Positions 45,315 to 52,833 of a DNA stretch of 64,000 bases are shown here, one piece after another. The notes beneath the pieces are model-generated. The model was not told where the DNA came from. It saw only the letters and a list, made by a program, of their open reading frames with translations, and searched no databases. How positions within the stretch are numbered: position 1 is the stretch's first letter; the number at the start of each line of letters is the position of its first letter. The stretch lies in contig NZ_JAKJSQ010000003.1 in assembly GCF_050337105.1 (NCBI RefSeq), positions 62,001-126,000 of the forward strand. The letters are read 5' to 3'. The position numbers and the translations under genes were made by a program. Origin of the DNA: Aliivibrio_A kagoshimensis (GTDB taxonomy: Bacteria > Pseudomonadota > Gammaproteobacteria > Enterobacterales > Vibrionaceae).

Positions 45315-45728
45315 ATGTCTATCCAAACACCCAAAAACCACCAAGAGTGCGCAGTTTGCTGCCAGCCTTTTTTTAATCACCACACTGCAATTCACTTTAC
45401 TTTATTGCCAAGTGGAGGAGTGCAAGGTGAAATTGTATCAACAGAAAAAGTACAAGGCTACCAAGGTGTCATGCAAGGAGGCACAATTACGACTTTGCAT
45501 GATACGGCCATGACGCATTGCCTATTTTCTCGCGATGTTTGTGCAATGACGGCGCAACTTGATGTTCGCTTTATCAAGCCCATCCCCCTTAATACGTTAA
45601 TTCAGGTTCAGGCGCATTGCGTAAAAAACAAACGTAGGGTGTATTTACTGCAAAGCAGCATTTATGTTGATGGTCAGTGTTATTCAAGGGCTGACGCGAA
45701 ATTCATACAACAGATCAACGATGCTTGA
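45315..45728 (+). CDS. PaaI-family hotdog thioesterase
   Basis: The 137-residue protein has the hotdog motif VMQGGTITTLHDTAMTHCLF, with the GG and Asp of PaaI/YdiI thioesterases, and a Cys cluster near the N-terminus (ECAVCCQP). It would hydrolyse an acyl-CoA. It is divergent from the DUF134 gene across 67 bp. Confidence 0.85.
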   Translation: MSIQTPKNHQECAVCCQPFFNHHTAIHFTLLPSGGVQGEIVSTEKVQGYQGVMQGGTITTLHDTAMTHCLFSRDVCAMTAQLDVRFIKPIPLNTLIQVQAHCVKNKRRVYLLQSSIYVDGQCYSRADAKFIQQINDA

Positions 45729-45829
45729 AATAGGAGTCGTTCGCTTACTTTCGTAAGGCCATCACTTGACTTGATGGGACAGACACTTTCCTTTCTTTCC
45801 TTTTACTTCTTCTTTACTTTTACTCGGTA

Positions 45830-45860
45830 AAACACTGTGATAGCAGGTATCACAGTGTTT
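45830..45860 (-). terminator. terminator after the AraC-family gene
   Basis: AAACACTGTGATA pairs with TATCACAGTGTTT around a five-base loop. The minus-strand T-run is short but the stem is long and perfect. Confidence 0.7.
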
Positions 45861-45865
45861 AATCG

Positions 45866-46768
45866 TTAGACTTTTATTGCGGTGTAGAAACTGACATCGC
45901 TGACATCGGTTTGTTGATCATAACTATGGTATAGCTCAAAGCAGGGGCGGTCATCCGTTTCTAGACCCGATTCAATAATTCCAGTTAGCAACTCTTCCCA
46001 AAACTCACCATATTGTGCCTTATCAGTGACGGTTCTTCGGATTGAAGCGTAGCCGCCAGCGGGCAATGTCTGTAATTCAATCCCATTCGTTACCTCGGTA
46101 TTACTAGGAACAGAGATACAGATGTCCGTTCTACACTTTTCCAGAGGTGTGATGTCTGGGTTATCATGATAGATAAAAATAGACTCACCTCCCGCTAAAT
46201 TTTTTGCGCCTGCCCATTGATAGATTTTTTCAATATTTGGCTGGTAGTTCTCCCCATATGGGCCTGTAACTCGTACGTAGGCTAATGTACGAGCTTCAAA
46301 TTGTTCGGTTTTCATTGGCTCTCTCCTTTGTTGATGAGCCAAATCAGTGTAGGTATTTGTTGGGGGATTTTCGTGTCCCTGTTTGCTTAACGTGTGTCCA
46401 ATCTTGCTGTTTTTTAACAGTGTCGAGAGTTGGTCGAATGAAGAGCAACGCTTTATATCCGTAGGTGTTAACCCAAAGTAGTTCTTAAACGCTTTTGCTA
46501 AACTTTGTGAGCTGGAAAACCCGTGATCAAGCGCGACCTCCGTGACACTCTGCTGGGTATTAAACAACGTTTGAGCGGCGTTGGTCAGTTTTAGCCGACG
46601 AATATAATCGGCTAAGGTCTCATTGGTGACGATCTTGAAGATACGATGAAAATGAAAGGCAGACAGACAAGCAATATCTGCCACTTCATGTAGATTCAAC
46701 GGTTGATTGAAGTTCTTCTCTAAATATCGAATGACGGGTACGAGTTTTTTGTGATAATCGGTTTGCAC
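45866..46768 (-). CDS. AraC-family regulator with GyrI-like domain
   Basis: The 300-residue protein has an N-terminal AraC double helix-turn-helix (about residues 8-105; DYIRRLKLTNAAQTL, VALDHGFSSSQSLAKAFKNYFG) and a C-terminal GyrI-like small-molecule-binding domain (about 150-300). Such proteins respond to drugs or toxic compounds, as Rob and SoxS relatives do. The start is GTG with AAGGA upstream. It follows the aldo/keto reductase gene by 20 bp and is probably co-transcribed. Confidence 0.9.
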   Translation of the reverse strand: MQTDYHKKLVPVIRYLEKNFNQPLNLHEVADIACLSAFHFHRIFKIVTNETLADYIRRLKLTNAAQTLFNTQQSVTEVALDHGFSSSQSLAKAFKNYFGLTPTDIKRCSSFDQLSTLLKNSKIGHTLSKQGHENPPTNTYTDLAHQQRREPMKTEQFEARTLAYVRVTGPYGENYQPNIEKIYQWAGAKNLAGGESIFIYHDNPDITPLEKCRTDICISVPSNTEVTNGIELQTLPAGGYASIRRTVTDKAQYGEFWEELLTGIIESGLETDDRPCFELYHSYDQQTDVSDVSFYTAIKV

Positions 46769-46788
46769 TGGACGTCCTTGTTCAATGG

Positions 46789-47841
46789 TTAGTAAGGCAT
46801 TGGATAACGTTTAAATATGTCGCTTATCTCATCCAATAACGCCGTTGGAAGTGGCATGGAGAACGCACTGATGTCCTCTTTTAACTGAGGCATGCTGGTG
46901 GCGCCAATAATGGTCGACGTTACACCATCAACTTGATTACACCAAGCGAGTGCCAGTTGCGATGGAGTGAAAGAAGACTGCTTAGCCAGTTTCACGTAGT
47001 CAGCGATGGCTGCTTGAGATTGTTCTGTATCCCGGTATATGCCATTTCGCTGCATGAACGTCCAGCGGCTGCCTGCTGGGCGTGCTTGATTTAGATATTT
47101 TCCAGACAGAGCTCCACCAGCTAAAGGAGACCAAGGGAGGTAGGCAATATCTTCATGTACACAGTTCTCAATTAAATAAGGCCAATCTTTCGCGTGTAAT
47201 AAACTGAACTCATTTTGAATTGACACCATTCTCGGTAAATCATGCTTTTCACTGAGTTTTAGGTAAGTATTAATGCCCCAGGTAGTATCGTCAGAGAGAC
47301 CACAATAACGAATTTTTCCAGCTTTAACGCAGTGCTGTAATCCTTGTAGGATGTCTAACATTTGTGCGGTTTGTTCAGCACTATTCACATTACTAAATGA
47401 AATTTGGTTAGGCCACTGCTTGCCAAAATGAGGGCCAACTCTATTTGGCCAGTGAAGCTGATAAAGGTCGATATAATCAGTTTTCAACCGTTTTAGTGAC
47501 GCATCCACCGAATTGATCACTTCGGTACCGGTGATGATGCCACCCTCTCTAACCCACGGTATGCCTGGGCCTGAAATTTTGCTGGCTAAAATGATCTCTT
47601 GACGACGAGCAGGGTTGTTCTCAATCCAGTTACCAATGATGGTTTCGGTTTTTCCATAGGTGTCTGCTGAAGGGGGAACTGCGTACATTTCAGCCGTATC
47701 AATGAAGTTTATCCCTTGGCTTAGTGCATAATCAATCTGCTGGTTAGCCTCTTGTTGATTGTTTTGTAACCCCCAAGTCATACTACCTAAACAGACTCTT
47801 GATACGTCGATACCACTGCTTCCTAGTTTACTGAATTTCAT
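46789..47841 (-). CDS. aldo/keto reductase (Tas-like)
   Basis: The 350-residue TIM-barrel enzyme shows the family signature FIDTAEMYAVPPSAD with catalytic Asp and Tyr, the Lys in ILASKISG, the His in LYQLHWPN, and an NADPH site ending STIIGATSMPQLKED. It reduces aldehydes or ketones with NADPH. It resembles E. coli Tas. AAGGAAG precedes the ATG. It forms a unit with the GyrI-like AraC regulator. Confidence 0.92.
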   Translation of the reverse strand: MKFSKLGSSGIDVSRVCLGSMTWGLQNNQQEANQQIDYALSQGINFIDTAEMYAVPPSADTYGKTETIIGNWIENNPARRQEIILASKISGPGIPWVREGGIITGTEVINSVDASLKRLKTDYIDLYQLHWPNRVGPHFGKQWPNQISFSNVNSAEQTAQMLDILQGLQHCVKAGKIRYCGLSDDTTWGINTYLKLSEKHDLPRMVSIQNEFSLLHAKDWPYLIENCVHEDIAYLPWSPLAGGALSGKYLNQARPAGSRWTFMQRNGIYRDTEQSQAAIADYVKLAKQSSFTPSQLALAWCNQVDGVTSTIIGATSMPQLKEDISAFSMPLPTALLDEISDIFKRYPMPY

Positions 47842-48049
47842 TTTACTTCCTTGAGGTGATTAACAAGTCTATTGAAATGTAGCAATGAAATGATAAAAAC
47901 AAAATAGAAATCAATATGAAACCGTTGAAGCGTTATCAAAGGGGTAGTCAACAATACAAAAAAACGTGGTATTACGATTGTGATCTTACCCTTGCTGAAC
48001 AATACTTAATACAACGCTATTGAGTTGGTTTCCAGCAAGGTCGTGTGTT

Positions 48050-48700
48050 ATGAAAAATGGTAATACTGCGCTGTTACTTGCTTGTGCTCTAGGTATGCTT
48101 AGCACAGTAGTAGAAGCGCAAGAGATTGAGATCACGTCATATATCGTCAATGGCACGCCAGTTTCTGTCAATAACTATCAATATATGGCACGTTTGCTTT
48201 ATGAATCTAATAATAGTCTATATGCGCTATGTGGCGCGTCTCTAATCAATAACCGGTATGTGTTGACTGCAGCGCATTGTGTTGATGAAAGTGCCTATAA
48301 AGATGATCTCTATATCGGCATTGATGGTGATAGAGATCAAGACTTTGTACTAAGCCCTCGCTACCCAGTTAAATATATTTACTATCCAGACAACTACGAC
48401 GGTATTGTTGCTAACGGTCTCCATCACGATGTTGCCGTTTTGGAGTTAGAGTATGATATTCCAAGTATAGGCAGTGAACACTATGTTGACCCTGGTACGA
48501 TTACCCAAGCCGTGTTTACTGAAGTAGCGGACTATAATGGCTGGATTCAAAGTGTATTAAACGGCAATGAAACTCCAAAGTTTTCAAATTATTCGGGCAT
48601 CACCGGTTCAAGTAGTGGCAGCGGAATAGGCGTTGGTTTCTTAATCCCACTACTGTTGATCTGTGTGATCCGAGGAAAAGGCTTACTTTCAATCAATTGA
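48050..48700 (+). pseudogene. trypsin-like protease paralogue lacking the catalytic serine
   Basis: The 216-residue product has a signal peptide, the activation sequence YIVNG, the His motif LTAAHC and the Asp motif HHDVAVLEL. After that it jumps to TQAVFTEVADYNGW, which in the neighbouring intact paralogue lies after GDSGGP. About 110 residues holding the active-site Ser are missing in frame. The C-terminus keeps a Gly/Ser stretch, hydrophobic segment and basic end like a GlyGly-CTERM sorting signal. It may be a dead protease or a pseudoenzyme with a new role. Confidence 0.8.
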
Positions 48701-48784
48701 TTGTCTGTATGTCTTGAATATGCAATTCATTTCATCCTGAAGGTTTCTATACTCAATGAAACCCTCAACTGATTTGAAGAGTAA

Positions 48785-49774
48785 ATGCTTAATCGACTAA
48801 TAATGGCCATTCTTCTCTCTCTTTTCCCTTTCCTGTCTGTTTCAAACTCGGTGAAAATAACCCCCTATATTGTTAACGGAACGGCTACGACAAACAGTAG
48901 TTATCCATTTATGGCCCGAATTATCTCGACTAAGCTCTATCAATCAGAAGGTAAATTAATTTTCATCTGTGGGGCAACAATTATAGGTAATCGGCATCTG
49001 CTTACAGCTGCACACTGTGTTGACAATGCTGATGAGTATAGACACCTAGTTATCGGTGTTGGCGGGAGCAGCGATAGTGATTACTTCAGTTTGCAACGTA
49101 CTGCGGTTGAGTATGTCTACTACCCTGACAGTTATGATGGCCGCATCGAAAACGGATTGAACGATGATATAGCTGTATTAAAGGTGCGAAAACCCTTACC
49201 CAATGTTAATACGACGCTTTCAGTGTTGGCAACAAAGAGTGATGAAATAGTCTATAGAGACCTGAATTCTGTATCCACTAATGCACCTCTCTATACCATG
49301 CTAGGTTATGGGAATACCCATAGTGGGCAAAACAGCAACGATAACTTACAACACGTTGAAGTCAAATATGTCCCCCACCAAGAGTGCAAAAGCTATTGGA
49401 TTACTCTCAACTCTCAACAGATTTGCACCGTTGGCGAGTTTAATCAGAACAACCAATTAAAAGGTGGAGGGTGTCAAGGAGACTCTGGAGGCCCCTTATT
49501 ATGGAAAAATCCCAATACATTGGCTCTCAAACAGATTGGAGTTCTAAGCTATCTCTCAAATTTGTGTGGAGACCCAGATGTTATCGCCCAATCTATCTTT
49601 ACTGAGGTGAGTGATTATCGTAATTGGATAACTCAAGTGATCAATGGGAAGGTACAGCCCAAACCTCAACAGGTAACTACGAGACAGAGCGCGAGCGGTG
49701 GTATGAGCGCATTTTGGTTACTTTTGTTGATTAATCTACTATCGTTAAAAGTCATTAAGAGATTGTCCGACTGA
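48785..49774 (+). CDS. secreted trypsin-like serine protease with GlyGly-CTERM-like tail
   Basis: The 329-residue protein has a signal peptide, a YIVNG activation site, and a complete catalytic triad in LTAAHC, NDDIAVL and GDSGGP, with Cys pairs expected of trypsins. The C-terminus has SGGMSAFWLLLLINLLSL followed by basic residues. This fits the GlyGly-CTERM signal processed by rhombosortase in vibrios (VesB-like proteases are exported by type II secretion). It directly follows the Ser-less paralogue. Confidence 0.9.
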   Translation: MLNRLIMAILLSLFPFLSVSNSVKITPYIVNGTATTNSSYPFMARIISTKLYQSEGKLIFICGATIIGNRHLLTAAHCVDNADEYRHLVIGVGGSSDSDYFSLQRTAVEYVYYPDSYDGRIENGLNDDIAVLKVRKPLPNVNTTLSVLATKSDEIVYRDLNSVSTNAPLYTMLGYGNTHSGQNSNDNLQHVEVKYVPHQECKSYWITLNSQQICTVGEFNQNNQLKGGGCQGDSGGPLLWKNPNTLALKQIGVLSYLSNLCGDPDVIAQSIFTEVSDYRNWITQVINGKVQPKPQQVTTRQSASGGMSAFWLLLLINLLSLKVIKRLSD

Positions 49775-49830
49775 GAAATGGGATTTTGAAGAGGTCAATT
49801 GATAATAATAAAAATAGAAAAGGAGAAAGA

Positions 49831-50661
49831 ATGAATCATCCGTTAGTGAATTCAAAGTGGCTGAGTCAAAACCTTGAAAAAGTGACCTTGCTGCATGTCA
49901 CTATGGTTAACCCTGTTAATGGAAAGGCGGGGGAATTAAGTGACGTGTATATACCAACGAGCCTATCTTTTGATTTTGAAAAGAAAATATGTGACTTATC
50001 CAGTCCACTTCCTCATACCATGCCAAGCAGTCAACAGTTTACCCAAAATGTGCAAGCGTTAGGAATAAATAGTGAATCTACTGTGGTGGTTTACGATGAT
50101 GTTGGTATTTTTTCAGCACCAAGAGTGTGGTGGATGCTCAAAAGCATGGGTCATCAGCATGTCTATGTGCTTGATGGAGGCTTACCTGCGTGGATTGATC
50201 AAGGATTTGAAGTGACAAGTCAGTTGCGCCAACCCAACGGTGGTGGTGATTTTGTTGCTGCGCCGATACCAGAATCTCTGTTCAATGCCCAACAAGTTGT
50301 AGGTTCTATTGATATTGCGGAACACCAAATTATTGATGCCAGATCAAGCGCTAGGTTTCATGGCATGGTAGCGGAGCCAAGAGAAGGGTTACGCTCTGGT
50401 CATATTCCTAATTCGATTAACTTGCCATTTACCAAGTTAATCAAAGAGGGGCACTTTATTGATTATGAAGAGTTAAATAATGTGTTTACTCAACATGGGA
50501 TCGATAAAAACAAAAGAATCATAACCAGCTGTGGCTCTGGTGTCACGGCCACTATTATATTATTAGCTGCAGATATTCTAGGGTTTAATTTCCTTAGTTT
50601 ATATGATGGCTCTTGGAGTGAGTGGGGAGCAAATAAAGCGCTACCAATCACTAATTGTTAA
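49831..50661 (+). CDS. sseA: 3-mercaptopyruvate/thiosulfate sulfurtransferase
   Basis: The 276-residue protein has two rhodanese domains. The catalytic Cys lies in SCGSGVTA near residue 234; the CG(S/T)GVTA loop indicates 3-mercaptopyruvate rather than thiosulfate as donor. It transfers sulfur in cysteine metabolism and cyanide detoxification. The ATG at 49831 follows GGAGAAAG; the longer frame to 49786 is not supported. Confidence 0.88.
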   Translation: MNHPLVNSKWLSQNLEKVTLLHVTMVNPVNGKAGELSDVYIPTSLSFDFEKKICDLSSPLPHTMPSSQQFTQNVQALGINSESTVVVYDDVGIFSAPRVWWMLKSMGHQHVYVLDGGLPAWIDQGFEVTSQLRQPNGGGDFVAAPIPESLFNAQQVVGSIDIAEHQIIDARSSARFHGMVAEPREGLRSGHIPNSINLPFTKLIKEGHFIDYEELNNVFTQHGIDKNKRIITSCGSGVTATIILLAADILGFNFLSLYDGSWSEWGANKALPITNC

Positions 50662-50686
50662 TTTAATCAATATAGATGAACTGGAT

Positions 50687-51163
50687 TTACAGCTCATCTA
50701 TTTGAATGAGGTATTGTGGCTGCTTTGAACCAGGTGTTGTGTTCTTATTGGCAACCATTTTCGCTCCAATTTTAATAGTTGCTCCTTTAGTGCCTGGGTT
50801 TTTAAGTGCTGAGGTCGGGAAAGACTTATACGTTTTATTCTTATAGCGAACTTTAAATGATTTTAGTTTTATTCCGCTATTGTTATTGATAGATGTGATA
50901 TTAATCGTGATGTTTTTTTCAGTGTCTGAGTATATTTTGTATTTTCCAGCATGGTAAATGTGATCGAAGAAGTCACTATTTGTTGCTTTTCCTATTCCTC
51001 CCTTCCAATTCACTAAAACGATGGTAGAGCTACCAAGGTTTTTAATGATGCTTGGGAACTTAAGTGGCTGGATCTCTTCAATTATTATTTCGGCTTTAGA
51101 GTGACATGGAAGTAATATAAAGAGTATCAAGTATAAAGGTAAATTAAAATTTAGTGATGTCAT
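50687..51163 (-). CDS. DUF4402-like pilus subunit, divergent copy
   Basis: The 158-residue protein has a signal peptide (cleavage near SKA-EI), then IQPLKFPSI, a central beta-rich part with SFKVRYKNKTYKSF, and a C-terminus with ATIKIGAKMVANKNTTPG then YLIQI. This is the layout of DUF4402 subunits. It is unusually basic and AT-rich. It lies divergent from the chaperone-usher operon, which has no other obvious tip protein, so a minor or tip subunit is inferred. A 7-bp stem overlaps its stop. Confidence 0.65.
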   Translation of the reverse strand: MTSLNFNLPLYLILFILLPCHSKAEIIIEEIQPLKFPSIIKNLGSSTIVLVNWKGGIGKATNSDFFDHIYHAGKYKIYSDTEKNITINITSINNNSGIKLKSFKVRYKNKTYKSFPTSALKNPGTKGATIKIGAKMVANKNTTPGSKQPQYLIQIDEL

Positions 51164-51530
51164 AACCCTCCAGTGTATAAAATAATAATAAATATATAAA
51201 ATTTGTTAGTAAGTCTGTAAACATGAGTTATTACATCATGATTATGTTTTTCATGTTGTATTTTAATGTAGATATTTGAACTGTGTTTAAATAAATTATC
51301 GGTCGTGTAGTCAATTATTTGTCACTGTCATTATTATGTCACTCCATATTTAATGTCACAATAATAAAGGTTGTTAAAGTATTTGTCTTGTATGTAAAAT
51401 AAACAGGTGTTAATTTATTTTCAAGTTTTGTAGATAGTCAAAATTTAAATGCTATATAAGTTATATCCAGATTATAAATAGGGATTAAACGCAAGTAGTA
51501 CCTCAATAAATAAAATGACAGGGAAATACT
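51164..51530. other. divergent AT-rich promoter region of the pilus locus
   Basis: The 367-bp gap between the divergent subunit and the major pilin is strongly AT-rich. It contains TGTCAC at 51320, 51337 and 51354, exactly 17 bp apart, with TGTCAT at 51326. These are candidate operator repeats. No ORF was found. Confidence 0.55.
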
Positions 51531-51992
51531 ATGATTAATAAAACACTCATAAAAACAGTTATTGCATCATCACTTTTATTATCGAGCACGGCGATGGCGG
51601 TAGTAACGTCAGGATCCGCTACCTTTAATTTAGTTGCTCCTTTAGCGACTATTGCTGGTGCTACAATGGACTTTGGCGATATTGATATTAGTACGACTGG
51701 CAGTTGTGGAATGGACAGTGCTGGCGTTGAAACGGGAACATTGTGTTTAGGCACTGGTAATGCAACGACTCTAGGCGCATTTACTGTAACGGGAAACAAC
51801 GGATTGGTTAACTTATCCGTTGGGAACGTTGCTGGTGAGCCAACAGATGTTACCTTTGCTCCTGCAGTTGCTGCAACAGATACCATAGCTCTCGGAACAT
51901 TAGCTGTAAATGTGTATGGTAATATTACTGTTGGTGCTTCGGCTACTGGCGGTTCAAGTACAGTAACTTACGACCTGACAGTTACTTATTAA
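51531..51992 (+). CDS. DUF4402-like major pilin
   Basis: The 153-residue protein has a signal peptide (cleavage near AMA-VV). Its beta-rich, Gly/Thr/Ala-rich mature part contains MDFGDIDIS, two cysteines (SCGMD, LCLGT) and a C-terminal STVTYDLTVTY strand. This matches DUF4402 pilus subunits that are assembled by donor-strand exchange. It is followed by a strong hairpin and then by the chaperone and usher genes. Confidence 0.82.
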   Translation: MINKTLIKTVIASSLLLSSTAMAVVTSGSATFNLVAPLATIAGATMDFGDIDISTTGSCGMDSAGVETGTLCLGTGNATTLGAFTVTGNNGLVNLSVGNVAGEPTDVTFAPAVAATDTIALGTLAVNVYGNITVGASATGGSSTVTYDLTVTY

Positions 51993-51999
51993 TCAGTAC

Positions 52000-52021
52000 A
52001 ACCTGCCGTGTTCGGCAGGTT
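52000..52021 (+). terminator. hairpin between pilin and chaperone genes
   Basis: AACCTGCCG pairs with CGGCAGGTT around TGTT, followed by a T-rich stretch without a long T-run. It probably partly terminates or protects the pilin mRNA, giving more pilin than assembly proteins. Confidence 0.6.
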
Positions 52022-52051
52022 ATCTTTCAGCACCTGTTGTAGGCTCCAGTA

Positions 52052-52825
52052 ATGAAATCTCTCTCTCTTATCTTTCTCCCAATTTTGCTATTTAGTCATT
52101 CACTCTTTGCTAGTTTATTAGTGGTACCAACAAGAGTTGAATTAGATAATCAGAATCGTAGTGCCACTATGTCAGTGGTAAATAAAGCATCAGAAACGAC
52201 TCGTTATAATGTCTACTTTGAAGATAAGAGAATGCAAGCAAATGGTGTATATGTCGATATTTCAAAAGGGGAATCAAAAACAGCCAGTTCAAAATTTATA
52301 AGATATTCTCCACGACGTTTTACATTAAAACCCGAGGAGGCTGGACAAGTTAGACTTGCACTTCGGCTACCAAAAAATACGGCTAAAGGGGAGTATCGAA
52401 GCTATATTGTATTTCACCAAATTCCAACTACGAAACCAAAACAAGATAACCAAGAAGGTAATAAAGTCGCGCTAGCAATTAAGGCGTACTTGAGAATTGC
52501 TATTCCAGTTATTTTAAGGGTAGGCGAGTTAGACGCTGATTTGTCTATTGAAAATATAAGCCAAAAAACAGAAAAATCTGTGATGGTGACGTTAAATCGA
52601 ACTGGATTGCGTAGCACTTATGGTGATATTGAAGTTTATACCGTTTTAAATAATCAATTAGTTGGCACGGTGAAAAATGCAGTGATCTATCCTGAACTAG
52701 AACAGCGAGAGTTTAATGTACCGCTAGATAAATCACTTCCTGCTGGGACCAAGCTACTCATAAAGTATACAGAAAATAGTAAATTGTATAATGCCAAATC
52801 AGTAAGAATGGAATTAACGATCTAA
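52052..52825 (+). CDS. periplasmic pilus chaperone (PapD-like)
   Basis: The 257-residue protein has a signal peptide (cleavage near LFA-SL). The N-terminal Ig-like domain shows PTRVELDNQNRSATMSVVN and the conserved RYSPRRFTLKPEEAGQVRL. A second Ig domain follows with YLRIAIPVILR. It would cap pilin subunits in the periplasm and deliver them to the usher encoded next. Confidence 0.88.
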   Translation: MKSLSLIFLPILLFSHSLFASLLVVPTRVELDNQNRSATMSVVNKASETTRYNVYFEDKRMQANGVYVDISKGESKTASSKFIRYSPRRFTLKPEEAGQVRLALRLPKNTAKGEYRSYIVFHQIPTTKPKQDNQEGNKVALAIKAYLRIAIPVILRVGELDADLSIENISQKTEKSVMVTLNRTGLRSTYGDIEVYTVLNNQLVGTVKNAVIYPELEQREFNVPLDKSLPAGTKLLIKYTENSKLYNAKSVRMELTI

Positions 52826-52833
52826 TCTGAACG

